Assembly: GCF_000737715.1 (NCBI RefSeq)
Contig: NZ_JPRN01000004.1
Coordinates: forward strand, 124,001-188,000
DNA: 64,000 nt
Reading direction: 5' to 3'
DNA from: Chryseobacterium sp. JM1
GTDB taxonomy: Bacteria > Bacteroidota > Bacteroidia > Flavobacteriales > Weeksellaceae
Shown: positions 25,306 to 33,554 of the stretch, one piece after another
Numbering within the stretch: position 1 is the first letter of the stretch
Layout: the number at the start of each line of letters is the position of its first letter
Made by a program: the position numbers and the translations under genes
The notes under the pieces: model-generated
What the model was told of the DNA's origin: nothing
The model's database searches: none
Seen by the model: only the letters and a program-made list of their open reading frames with translations

Positions 25306-27921
25306 ATGACTGTTGAGAAAGAAAGACTACAAGATACCAAATGGAAAAACTGGGGGCCATACGTCAGTAACCGACAGTGGGGAAACGTCCGTGAAGACTA
25401 CAGCCCAAACGGAAATGCCTGGCACTACGCGAATCACAATAATGCCGAAAGCTACGCTTACCGATGGGGAGAAGAAGGTATCGCAGGGATCTCTGATGTG
25501 AAGCAGATCTTCTGTTTTGCTTTTTCATTCTGGAACAAGAAAGATAAAATAGTAAAAGAACGTTTCTTTGGACTGAGCAATCCTCAGGGAAATCACGGGG
25601 AAGATATTAAAGAAATCTTTTATTACCTCGATAATACACCTACTCACAGCTATATGAAAATGGTGTATAAATATCCGATCAATGCATTTCCATACGATGA
25701 TCTCGTTGCTGAAAACGGAAGACGAAGCAAAAAGGAACCTGAATATGAAATTTTTGATACGGGAATTTTTAACAATGATGAATACTTCGATATTTTCATT
25801 GAATACTGCAAAGCGGACCACAACGACATTCTGGCCAGAGTAACGGTTCATAACAGAAGCCAGCAGGATGCTCCGATAGTGGTAGCTCCGACGGCCTGGT
25901 TCAGAAACAACTGGAAATGGGGTTATAATACCTATAAAGCACAGCTGACTGCTTCTTACGACGGATGTATCGACATCAATCATGACAGTATTTCGATTAA
26001 AAAGCTTTACTCAAGAAACCTGGCTGCGAAAAGTGCTTTCTGCGAAAATGAAACAAATGCGCCTAAATTATATGGTGCACCCTATTCCGGAAATACTTAT
26101 TTTAAGGACGGGATCAATGATCATATCATTTACGGAAGCAATACGGTAAATCCGGAGAAAAGAGGAACTAAGGCTTCTTTTATTATTGATGAAATTATCG
26201 ACGCAGGACAGTCAAAGACTTTTGATTTCAGATTGTGTCCGGATGAGGTGGATGAACCTTTTGAAAAATTTGACGAAATTTTCGCAACAAGAGCTGCTGA
26301 AACCAACGAGTTTTACGAAGAAATTCAGAGTGAAACCACAAACGAGGATGAAAGAAACGTACAGCGTCAGGCTTTTGCAGGACTTCTCTGGAATAAGCAG
26401 TTCTATCATTATAACGTTGGAAAATGGCTGAAAGGTGATCCGAATCATCAGGCTCCGAGAAATTTCAATGATTATGTAAGAAACACGGAATGGAATCACC
26501 TTCACAATAAAGACATTATCTCGATGCCTGATAAATGGGAATATCCGTGGTATGCCACATGGGATCTGGCATTTCACTGTGTTCCTTTCTCCATTATTGA
26601 TGGTGAGTTTGCTAAGGGACAGCTTCTTTTGCTTACGAAAGAATGGTACATGCACCCCAACGGTCAGTTACCTGCCTATGAATGGAACCTGAGTGACGTG
26701 AATCCACCCGTACATGCATGGTCTTGCTTCAGGGTTTTTAAAATTGATGAAAAGCAGAACGGTAAACCTGACCTTTTATTTCTCGAGAAAGTTTTTCAGA
26801 AACTTCTCCTGAATTTCACATGGTGGGTGAACAGGAAAGATAAAAGCGGTAACAATATTTTTGGCGGCGGTTTCCTTGGACTGGATAATATCGGAGCTTT
26901 CGACCGGAATATGGAGCTGAAAGACGGACAGCATCTGGAACAGGCAGACGGAACCAGCTGGATGGCTATGTATGCGCTTAATATGATGCGAATCGCAATG
27001 GAGCTCGCTCAGTATTATCAGGTTTACGAGGATATGGCAATCAAATTTTTTGAGCATTATCTGTATATTGCTGAGGCGATGGAGAATCTTGGAGAAGGCA
27101 AAGAAGGTCTATGGAATGAGGAAGACGGCTTTTTCTATGATGTACTACAGCTTGGTAACGGAGAAAGTGTTTCTTTAAAACTAAGAAGTATTGTCGGTCT
27201 GATTCCAATGTTTGCAGTGGAAATCGTAGATCATAAATTACTGGATAAAATGCCCAATTTCAAAGCCAGAATGGAATGGGTTTTAAAGAATAAACCTGAG
27301 CTCACAAAGCTGGTTTCCCACTGGGATGAAGAAGGACAGGGCAGAAAACATCTGATGAGTATTCTGCGTAAGAACAGACTGACAAAGGTTTTAACGAGAA
27401 TGCTTGATGAAAATGAATTCCTTAGTTCTTACGGAATCCGTGCCATGTCAAAAGTATACGAGGAAAATCCGTTTGTATTTTCAGTTCACGGTACGGAAAA
27501 CGTGGTTTACTACACGCCTGCCGAGAGTGACAGCCGAATGTTTGGAGGAAACAGTAATTGGCGCGGCCCGATCTGGTTCCCGATCAATTTCCTGATTGTG
27601 GAAAGTTTACAGCGTTTCCATTTCTATTATGGCAACAGCTTAAAAGTAGAGTTTCCAACGGGAAGTGGTGAAAAAAAGAACCTTGATGAAGTGGCTCAGA
27701 ATATCAGCCGCAGACTCTGCTCGTTATTTTTAAAAGATGAAGACGGACAAAGGCCTTTTAACGGAGGAAATGCCAAGTTTAATTATGATGAACATTTCAG
27801 GGATTACATCACTTTCTTTGAATATTTCCATGGAGACAATGGCCGCGGCGTAGGGGCTTCCCATCAGACCGGATGGACAGCAACGGTAGCTAAGCTTATG
27901 AAGCCAAGATTAACAGTATAA
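25306..27921 (+). CDS. GH63-like glucosidase (mannosylglycerate-hydrolase type)
   Basis: 871 residues with no signal peptide. Starts MTVEKERLQDTKWKNWGPYV. Long N-terminal beta-sandwich (NAWHYANHNNAESYAYRWGE, KERFFGLSNPQGNHGEDIKE) and then an (alpha/alpha)6 barrel with PWYATWDLAFHCVPFSIIDG, AYEWNLSDVNPPVHAW, QADGTSWMAMYALNMMRIA and SNWRGPIWFPINFLIVESLQ. These match the bacterial GH63/GH-related glucosidases. The substrate is unknown; mannosylglycerate, glucosylglycerate or a disaccharide would fit the family. It is a single-gene unit with an own promoter and an unusual GC-rich hairpin at its end. It diverges from metX. Confidence 0.8.
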   Translation: MTVEKERLQDTKWKNWGPYVSNRQWGNVREDYSPNGNAWHYANHNNAESYAYRWGEEGIAGISDVKQIFCFAFSFWNKKDKIVKERFFGLSNPQGNHGEDIKEIFYYLDNTPTHSYMKMVYKYPINAFPYDDLVAENGRRSKKEPEYEIFDTGIFNNDEYFDIFIEYCKADHNDILARVTVHNRSQQDAPIVVAPTAWFRNNWKWGYNTYKAQLTASYDGCIDINHDSISIKKLYSRNLAAKSAFCENETNAPKLYGAPYSGNTYFKDGINDHIIYGSNTVNPEKRGTKASFIIDEIIDAGQSKTFDFRLCPDEVDEPFEKFDEIFATRAAETNEFYEEIQSETTNEDERNVQRQAFAGLLWNKQFYHYNVGKWLKGDPNHQAPRNFNDYVRNTEWNHLHNKDIISMPDKWEYPWYATWDLAFHCVPFSIIDGEFAKGQLLLLTKEWYMHPNGQLPAYEWNLSDVNPPVHAWSCFRVFKIDEKQNGKPDLLFLEKVFQKLLLNFTWWVNRKDKSGNNIFGGGFLGLDNIGAFDRNMELKDGQHLEQADGTSWMAMYALNMMRIAMELAQYYQVYEDMAIKFFEHYLYIAEAMENLGEGKEGLWNEEDGFFYDVLQLGNGESVSLKLRSIVGLIPMFAVEIVDHKLLDKMPNFKARMEWVLKNKPELTKLVSHWDEEGQGRKHLMSILRKNRLTKVLTRMLDENEFLSSYGIRAMSKVYEENPFVFSVHGTENVVYYTPAESDSRMFGGNSNWRGPIWFPINFLIVESLQRFHFYYGNSLKVEFPTGSGEKKNLDEVAQNISRRLCSLFLKDEDGQRPFNGGNAKFNYDEHFRDYITFFEYFHGDNGRGVGASHQTGWTATVAKLMKPRLTV

Positions 27922-27925
27922 ACGC

Positions 27926-27953
27926 AGCGGCCGGCCCGAATGGGCCGGCCGCT
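27926..27953 (+). terminator. Very GC-rich hairpin after the glucosidase gene
   Basis: 13-bp stem AGCGGCCGGCCCG / TGGGCCGGCCGCT around AA (one G-T wobble), five bp after the stop codon and 22 bp before the stop of the convergent osmC-like gene. There is no long U-tract; strength comes from the stem. Confidence 0.65.
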
Positions 27954-27974
27954 TATAATCAATTAAAAAAATAG

Positions 27975-28394
27975 TTAAACTTTTTCTCCGTTCACAAGAA
28001 CTTCATACCCGATTTCTACATTCGGCTCTAAAGTTTTTGATACGGAACAGTATTTCTCAAAAGATAACTGAGCAGCTTTTGATGCTTTTTTAGGATCTAT
28101 ATTTCCCTCCAAAAGAAATCTCACTTTAATAGATTTAAAAGGTTTTGCGTCTTCTACCTGAACTCTTTCTCCTTCTACTTCCGCCTGGAAACCTGTAATT
28201 TCCTGACGTTGTTTTTTCAGGATAGAGACTACATCTATTCCGCTACAGCCTGCAACAGCCATCAACACGCTTTCCATTGGAGAAACGCCTTTAGCTCCGG
28301 GCTGTGAGGTATTGTCCAAGAGAATTGAATTCCCCTGGGAATTGGTACACTCAAATAAAAAATCGTCGTTAATTCTGTTTAGTGTTATTTTCAT
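27975..28394 (-). CDS. OsmC family peroxiredoxin-like protein
   Basis: 139 residues. OsmC/Ohr family thiol peroxidases reduce organic hydroperoxides in the cytoplasm. Both Cys are visible: VAGCSGIDVVSIL (near residue 50) and FEKYCSVSKTL (near 113), with SPMESVLMAVAGC as the helix bearing the first one. It is the last gene after the DUF58 gene (74 bp), in the same direction. Functional assignment to a particular hydroperoxide is not possible. The start MKITLNRINDD is the first ATG. Confidence 0.88.
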   Translation of the reverse strand: MKITLNRINDDFLFECTNSQGNSILLDNTSQPGAKGVSPMESVLMAVAGCSGIDVVSILKKQRQEITGFQAEVEGERVQVEDAKPFKSIKVRFLLEGNIDPKKASKAAQLSFEKYCSVSKTLEPNVEIGYEVLVNGEKV

Positions 28395-28468
28395 TTTCGA
28401 ATTTTGTTGTAAGATTCTTCGGCTCTCTGCACAGAACCGGAGTAATTAGATTTATGATCAATGCAAAA

Positions 28469-29791
28469 TTATAAAATTCCCCGCGCTTTTATCTCAAGAT
28501 ATTTATTGATAACGTCGATATTTAAATTTTCAGGAAGCGTATACACGGTATAAATCCCATACTTTCTGAGTTCCTGAATGATCAGTTTCTTTTCAAATTC
28601 AAATTTTTCGGCAACGATTTCATCATAAATCTCCTGCATACTTTCAGGATTCTTCTGAATAAGGGTCTGCAGTTCTGAATTTTTGAAGAATATAACCACC
28701 AAAAGATGGTTTTTGGCTATTCCACGAAGGTATTTCAACTGACGGTTTAATCCATCAAGCGTTTCAAAATTGGTAAACAATAACACAAGACTTCGCTGGT
28801 TCAACGAATATTTTACATCCTGATAAAGGCGGTTGAAATCACTTTCAAAGAAATCTGTTTTAATATTATACAAAGCTTCCGAGATCTTCCTCAGCTGCCC
28901 GGATTTATTTTCTGCAGCGACTTTATTCTCTGTTTTTTTAGAGAAGGTCATCATTCCGGCACGGTCGCCTTTTTTAAGAATTATATGAGACAAAGCCATG
29001 GCGGCATTGATTGAATAATCCAGCAGACTTAATCCGTTGAAAGGCATCTTCATGGTCCTTCCTTTATCGATCAGAATAAAAATCCGCTGTGATCTCTCAT
29101 CCTGAAACTGATTGACCATTAACCGGTTGGTCTTGGATGTAGCTTTCCAGTTGATGGTTCTGATATCATCCCCGGGAACATATTCTTTGATCTGCTCAAA
29201 TTCCATGGTGTGCCCAAGTTTTCTGATCTTTTTGATTCCACCGAGCATAAATTCGCTCTGCAACGCCATCAGTTCATATTTTCTGAGGTGTACAAAAGAC
29301 GGATAGGCAGGCAGCATCGCATCTTTCTGGAAATTAAATCTCTTTGAAACAAATCCCAATGGCGAAGAAACATACACATTCAGGTTTCCGAAACTGTACT
29401 CTCCTCTTTCCTTGGGTTCCAGACTGTACTGAAAATAGGTATTTCTACCGGGTTCTATATTTTTTTTAATTAAAAAATCTCTTTTCTGAAACTGAAACGG
29501 AATCTCATCAATGATTTTTGTATTGATCTTAAAACTGTAATTATTTTTAATATCAATCTTTACAAAATTTTCATCCCCGTTCGATAATTTTTCCGGAAGT
29601 ATTCTCTGGGCAAGCACTCCTTTTTTCTGATTAAACAATAAAAGATAGTCTACCATTGCCGCCAGAAAACAGATCAGCAGAACAATGTGAGCCGCCCACA
29701 TCAGAACCGGAAAGAAAAAAGCAAGGACATACAGTACCCCCACTCCGATGAGCGAAAAGAAAAATCGTGTATTGATGTATAGGTTCTTCAT
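28469..29791 (-). CDS. DUF58 domain-containing membrane protein
   Basis: 440 residues. Two adjacent membrane segments at the N-terminus (FFFSLIGVGVLYVLAFFFPV and LMWAAHIVLLICFLAAMVDY). The DUF58 signature EYVPGDDIRTINWKATSK follows. A von Willebrand A-like domain follows (IFILIDKGRTMKMPF, where DKGRTM is a degenerate metal site, and SLVLLFTNFETLDG). DUF58 proteins are partners of MoxR AAA ATPases; together they are thought to assemble or activate envelope or metalloprotein complexes. Its ATG is 5 bp from the repeat block that separates it from moxR. Confidence 0.85.
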   Translation of the reverse strand: MKNLYINTRFFFSLIGVGVLYVLAFFFPVLMWAAHIVLLICFLAAMVDYLLLFNQKKGVLAQRILPEKLSNGDENFVKIDIKNNYSFKINTKIIDEIPFQFQKRDFLIKKNIEPGRNTYFQYSLEPKERGEYSFGNLNVYVSSPLGFVSKRFNFQKDAMLPAYPSFVHLRKYELMALQSEFMLGGIKKIRKLGHTMEFEQIKEYVPGDDIRTINWKATSKTNRLMVNQFQDERSQRIFILIDKGRTMKMPFNGLSLLDYSINAAMALSHIILKKGDRAGMMTFSKKTENKVAAENKSGQLRKISEALYNIKTDFFESDFNRLYQDVKYSLNQRSLVLLFTNFETLDGLNRQLKYLRGIAKNHLLVVIFFKNSELQTLIQKNPESMQEIYDEIVAEKFEFEKKLIIQELRKYGIYTVYTLPENLNIDVINKYLEIKARGIL

Positions 29792-29796
29792 TTTTT

Positions 29797-29840
29797 AGGT
29801 AGCAGGTTGCAGATGATAGGCTGCAGGTTGTTGGTAATAC
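29797..29840 (-). repeat. Left inverted repeat of the four-helix-bundle element
   Basis: Words of the form GGTAGCAGGTTGCAG and GGCTGCAGGTTG fill the space between the DUF58 start codon and the four-helix-bundle stop. They match, in inverted orientation, the block at 30241-30290. Confidence 0.65.
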
Positions 29841-30191
29841 TTATTGTAGAGAGTTTATTAAACCGTTCAGCATTTTTGAAATTTCGATAATGTGTTCATT
29901 CAATTTTTTATAATTTTCTTCATTTAAATAATTAAGATTTTTAGAGATGATTAATTGAGTTTCAACTTCAGCACAACTTCCTCTCGCTATCTTTAAAAAT
30001 TGTAGATAATCCAGTTTGCTTCTTCTGGAGTTTCCTTCAGCAATATTTGATGGTATAGAAACCGAGGCTCTCCTGATTTGTGAAACAAGGCCATACATTT
30101 CATCTTTCGGAAAAGATCCCGTAATCCTGTAAATTTCTGTAACAAAATCAATAGATTTCTGCCAAACCAAAAGTTCCTTAAAATTTGCCAT
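29841..30191 (-). CDS. Four-helix-bundle protein (S23/IVP-like), inside an inverted-repeat block
   Basis: 116 residues from the ATG at 30191; a TTG three codons earlier is less likely. Begins MANFKELLVWQKSIDFVTEI, then GSFPKDEMYGLVSQIRRASV, SIPSNIAEGNSRRSKLDYLQ, SCAEVETQLIISKNL. SIPSNIAEG and the W near the N-terminus are hallmarks of the small four-helix-bundle family related to the 23S rRNA intervening-sequence protein and to the accessory proteins of diversity-generating retroelements. No reverse transcriptase or rRNA is nearby. It is the only gene that does not fit the moxR-DUF58 operon, and it is bracketed by inverted repeats that touch the moxR stop and the DUF58 start. Confidence 0.8.
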   Translation of the reverse strand: MANFKELLVWQKSIDFVTEIYRITGSFPKDEMYGLVSQIRRASVSIPSNIAEGNSRRSKLDYLQFLKIARGSCAEVETQLIISKNLNYLNEENYKKLNEHIIEISKMLNGLINSLQ

Positions 30192-30240
30192 ACTACACAA
30201 AATTTATTGAAAGCAATTAATACTTCGTCACCAGACAGCT

Positions 30241-30290
30241 ATAGCCTGCGACCTGCAACCTATTATCTGCCACCTAATACCTGCAACCTA
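30241..30290 (-). repeat. Right inverted repeat, ending in the moxR stop codon
   Basis: GCCTGCGACCTGCAACC and TACCTGCAACCTA words on the plus strand, the reverse of the GGTTGCAGG words at 29797-29840. The last word covers the moxR TAG at 30288-30290. Confidence 0.65.
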
Positions 30291-31319
30291 CCTAGGAATC
30301 TCTATTCCCTCTAAGATCTGACGTATAATTTCATCTGCCGTTAAGCCTTCCATTTCGCGTTCAGGAGAAACGATGACTCTGTGTCTTAATACGGCATAGC
30401 TTGCTTCTTTGATGTCTTCAGGGGTTACAAAGTCTCTTCCTCTCATCGCTGCAAAGGCTTTTGAAGCCGTAAGCAATGCCAGAGAAGCTCTTGGAGAAGC
30501 TCCCAGATACAAGAACTGGTTTTCTCTTGTATTGACGATGATTTTTGCAATATATTCCATCAGATGAGCCTCTACAATAATCTCTTTTACAAGATTCTGA
30601 TAGCTTTTTAATTGCTCTGCCGTAATGACACGGTTCACTCCTTCCGTCTTATCTTCTTTTCTACTTTCGTGCTGATTTCTGATGATCGCGATCTCCTGTT
30701 CAAGATTCGGGTATCCTACATTGATTTTAAATAGGAAACGGTCCAGCTGTGCTTCAGGAAGCCTGTAGGTTCCTTCATGCTCTATCGGGTTTTGAGTTGC
30801 TACAACCAGAAATGGTTCGTCCATTATGTAACGGATTCCATCCATTGTGATCTGTCTCTCTTCCATGACCTCAAACAGGGCTGCCTGGGTTTTCGCAGGG
30901 GATCTGTTGATCTCATCAATTAATATAAAACTGGAAAAGATCGGGCCTTTCTTAAATTCAAATTCAGAGTTTTTTACACTGAAAACGGAAGTTCCCAAAA
31001 TATCCGAAGGCATAAGGTCCGGTGTAAACTGGATTCTGCTGAAGCCTACATCTATTGTTTTGGCGAGAAGCTTTGCCGTAATGGTCTTCGCTACTCCCGG
31101 AACTCCTTCAATCAGGACGTGCCCGTTTGATAAAAGTGCCGCAATAAGATGTTCGATCATGCTTTCCTGACCGACAATTACTTTGGCTATTTCAGCTTTG
31201 ACCTTCTCTAAGCTGGCGCGAAGCTCGATCATATCAATTCTCGACTGAAACTGATCTTCCTGTTTATTTAGATTGATAGAACTTTTATTTTCTACGTTTT
31301 GATTTTCAAGGTTGTCCAT
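30288..31319 (-). CDS. MoxR family AAA+ ATPase
   Basis: 343 residues, cytoplasmic. Walker A EGVPGVAKTITAKLL, Walker B ILIDEINRSPAKTQAALFEV with MEERQITMDG, sensor 1 VVATQNPIEHEGTYRLPEAQ, sensor 2 ASPRASLALLTASKAF. MoxR ATPases act as chaperones with DUF58 or von Willebrand A partners, here the gene at 28469. The first 30 residues (MDNLENQNVENKSSINLNK) are an acidic disordered extension. The stop TAG is embedded in the repeat block. Upstream, 265 bp of repeats separate it from the DUF4350 gene although all genes of the cluster point the same way. Confidence 0.95.
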   Translation of the reverse strand: MDNLENQNVENKSSINLNKQEDQFQSRIDMIELRASLEKVKAEIAKVIVGQESMIEHLIAALLSNGHVLIEGVPGVAKTITAKLLAKTIDVGFSRIQFTPDLMPSDILGTSVFSVKNSEFEFKKGPIFSSFILIDEINRSPAKTQAALFEVMEERQITMDGIRYIMDEPFLVVATQNPIEHEGTYRLPEAQLDRFLFKINVGYPNLEQEIAIIRNQHESRKEDKTEGVNRVITAEQLKSYQNLVKEIIVEAHLMEYIAKIIVNTRENQFLYLGASPRASLALLTASKAFAAMRGRDFVTPEDIKEASYAVLRHRVIVSPEREMEGLTADEIIRQILEGIEIPR

Positions 31320-31357
31320 AATTTTCTATTTGTGGTTTTTAGTCTATGGTTCTAATT

Positions 31358-31460
31358 TATCGGACTTCTTATATCCGGCTTTATATATCGGACTACACAT
31401 ATCCGGCTCATCTATCGGACTTCATCCGATCTTTTGTTAAATCGTCCCGTTGGGACTCTT
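31358..31460. repeat. Alternating TATCGGAC / TATCCGGC words and dispersed 28-nt repeat (copy 2)
   Basis: Between 31358 and 31431 the words TATCGGACTT and TATCCGGCT alternate at intervals of about 13-15 bp. The 28-nt repeat at 31433-31460 is identical to 21075-21102. Confidence 0.7.
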
Positions 31461-31510
31461 ACTTTATTCTATAATGTACCAATTTCTCAGTCAGGCAGTT
31501 TACCAATATT

Positions 31511-31574
31511 CATTGTTACATTGTTACATTGTTACATTGTTACATTGCTACATTGCTACATTGCTACATTGTTA
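31511..31574 (+). repeat. Octamer microsatellite (CATTGTTA)n
   Basis: Eight perfect-length 8-nt units: four CATTGTTA, three CATTGCTA, one CATTGTTA. It lies 10 bp after the stop of the DUF4350 gene (minus strand), in its 3' region. The related block at 22327-22406 has the same octamer. Confidence 0.85.
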
Positions 31575-31584
31575 CATTAATAAC

Positions 31585-32742
31585 TTATCTCAAAATCTCA
31601 TCAAGAAGCCTGTTCATTCTGGTGAGGTCTTCTTTCATTACGTTGGCATAAGGATCCTGACCTTTTTTTATCAGAGCTATGGCTTCATGGATCATTTCCA
31701 TTGTTTTCCCGGTTTTCAAATGAAGTTTTTTGGCAAATTCTTCATCCAGATTTTGGGTATCAATCAGGAAATCCATTCTTACTTTGTTCAGAAAATATTG
31801 GCCTTTTTTCGCCATCATATCATGAAAATCACCTTCCTGAAGATAAAGATTTCCAATACTTTTTACAAAATCTAAGGAAGTATTTTTGAGCGGCTCTACA
31901 ACAGGCACTATCCGTTGTTTTCTTTTGGCATTAAAGAAAATAAACAAGACAAGTCCGCCCAAAAGTACCCACCATGCATACTTCAATGCCGGATTGGAAA
32001 GTACAAACCTCATAAAGAAGCGTGAAACTTTGGTATCATTTTCAACAAACCAGATGGTTTCCCTATCCTGAAGATAAGAAAAAACATCCTGTGCATATTT
32101 TATACTGCCTGGTTTCAGCAGATAATAATTGGTAAGGAAAAGCGGTTCACTGTGAACATAGATCGTTCCTTTTCCAAAACTGACTTTAATAAAATTGGCC
32201 TGATCCGAATTATCTTTTTCTACCGTTTTCCCCAGTACTTCCACTTTAGGTTTGATATACGAAAAGCCTCTGCCTGACGGAAATTTATCCAGTTTAATAA
32301 AATCATTCTGGTATTCTCTATCCGTAAGTTTCAATACATTTTCTTCTGCAAAAGAAATATCCGCACTATGATAACCGATGGTATCTGAAATATCTTTCGG
32401 GACACGGCTTATCAAAATCATTGCATCTGAACCTTCTGATACCTGATCCAGAATTTTTTTCCAGGACTGCTTATCCAGTTCCTTTTCAATGACAACGATA
32501 TTGTGTGCTCCCTTTTTGTTTCTGCTGTAATAGTCGTAAGGTGCCTCTTCTATTTTTCTCAGATTATTTTTAAAAAGATCTTTGGCTTCATTATTAAAAA
32601 CAAACAACCCGAAAGGAGATTTCTCTTCAATATTGAAATTCTTACGCCAGCTTATTCTTTCCTTTTTATTGACTTCAAGCAATGCCAGAATAACCATCAC
32701 AACGATGAATATCACAGCATATATTTTGAAGGTTTTTTTCAT
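31585..32742 (-). CDS. DUF4350 domain-containing membrane protein
   Basis: 385 residues. One membrane anchor at the N-terminus (FKIYAVIFIVVMVILALLEV), an extracytoplasmic DUF4350-like region with nucleotide-binding-like strands (HNIVVIEKELDKQSWKKILD, SDAMILISRVPKDISD, GRGFSYIKPKVEVL), a second membrane segment near 235 (ALKYAWWVLLGGLVLFIFFN), and a helical cytoplasmic C-terminus (FHDMMAKKGQYFLNKVRMDF). It belongs to the MoxR/DUF58 cluster; the function of the family is unknown. The stop of the DUF4129 gene lies 14 bp upstream. Confidence 0.8.
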   Translation of the reverse strand: MKKTFKIYAVIFIVVMVILALLEVNKKERISWRKNFNIEEKSPFGLFVFNNEAKDLFKNNLRKIEEAPYDYYSRNKKGAHNIVVIEKELDKQSWKKILDQVSEGSDAMILISRVPKDISDTIGYHSADISFAEENVLKLTDREYQNDFIKLDKFPSGRGFSYIKPKVEVLGKTVEKDNSDQANFIKVSFGKGTIYVHSEPLFLTNYYLLKPGSIKYAQDVFSYLQDRETIWFVENDTKVSRFFMRFVLSNPALKYAWWVLLGGLVLFIFFNAKRKQRIVPVVEPLKNTSLDFVKSIGNLYLQEGDFHDMMAKKGQYFLNKVRMDFLIDTQNLDEEFAKKLHLKTGKTMEMIHEAIALIKKGQDPYANVMKEDLTRMNRLLDEILR

Positions 32743-32756
32743 GATTAATAGTTTAA

Positions 32757-33554
32757 TTAAGGCTTAAATGCCTGATACTGGTTTTTAAATTTGAGATAGC
32801 TTTGTTCGTCAATACTGAATTCTCCGTACCAGACATAATCGAAAATATAAGAAAGGCCTGAAAATTCACTTTTCAGATCTCCGTCTTTCAGTTCTGCAAC
32901 ATAGTCTTTATTGGTCTTTTCGGGATTCCAATTGATTTGTTTTTTGTCACTCAGTTTTTTAAGGATAAACAGGAATTGGTAACGAACTGCCGAACGGTAA
33001 TCTCCTTCTCTTTCAAATTTGGCTATACTTTCCGGGAAATTGATTTCATGGATATTTTCATGAAGCTCTTCCGCATTGATGTCTATTTTTTTATTTTTCT
33101 TTCCGAAGAACAGATTTCCATCTTTTCCAAGGAGGAATTTAATGATAAAATAAAGAAGGAATCCTACCAGAATAATGGCAAACAAACGGATTAAAATGGT
33201 GGTAATTTGTGCAGAATTAGTGAAAACAGTTTCTCCAAAAATGCTTTGCAAAATTCTGTCAATCCTGCGCATCAGCTTTTGGAAGAATGACTCTTTCGGT
33301 TTTGATACCGAATAATCAAATTCGTTTCCTTTATATCTGGACTGAATATTTTCTTTAAACTTTTTTGGGTGGAGCGTATTTTCTGAAACCGGCTTCAGGA
33401 TCAGTACGGAATCTGCACGGAGCATATTCCTGTAATGTCCCGTTCCTAAAGAATCTACGATATAATCTTCCACCGTTTCACCTCCATCGTCATCCTGCGC
33501 AGAAACAGGACATATGGAGAAAAAGATCAGCAGAAAAAGCAAGAATTTATTCAT
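32757..33554 (-). CDS. DUF4129 domain-containing membrane protein
   Basis: 265 residues. Signal peptide or first anchor NKFLLFLLIFFSICPVSAQD. One more membrane helix near 130 (TTILIRLFAIILVGFLLYFI). The C-terminal DUF4129 has YRSAVRYQFLFILKKLSDK and TNKDYVAELKDGDLKSEFSG ending FDYVWYGEFSIDEQSYLKF. Its ATG overlaps the stop of the 320-residue membrane gene by 8 bp, so translation is likely coupled. This family is found beside MoxR/DUF58 genes; no biochemical role is established. Confidence 0.82.
   Translation of the reverse strand: MNKFLLFLLIFFSICPVSAQDDDGGETVEDYIVDSLGTGHYRNMLRADSVLILKPVSENTLHPKKFKENIQSRYKGNEFDYSVSKPKESFFQKLMRRIDRILQSIFGETVFTNSAQITTILIRLFAIILVGFLLYFIIKFLLGKDGNLFFGKKNKKIDINAEELHENIHEINFPESIAKFEREGDYRSAVRYQFLFILKKLSDKKQINWNPEKTNKDYVAELKDGDLKSEFSGLSYIFDYVWYGEFSIDEQSYLKFKNQYQAFKP

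Noticed and set aside
27926..27953. Very GC-rich palindrome as a mobile-element end
   Set aside because: It sits five bp after a stop codon between convergent genes, where a terminator is expected, and has no partner repeat.
29841..30191. Four-helix-bundle gene as part of a diversity-generating retroelement
   Set aside because: No reverse transcriptase, template repeat or variable target gene lies within the window; only family resemblance to the accessory protein exists.
31450..31875. A 141-residue open frame across the octamer repeat and the DUF4350 gene
   Set aside because: It reads LLHCYIVTLLHCYI-type repeats from the CATTGTTA microsatellite and then the antisense of a real gene; no start signal or family.
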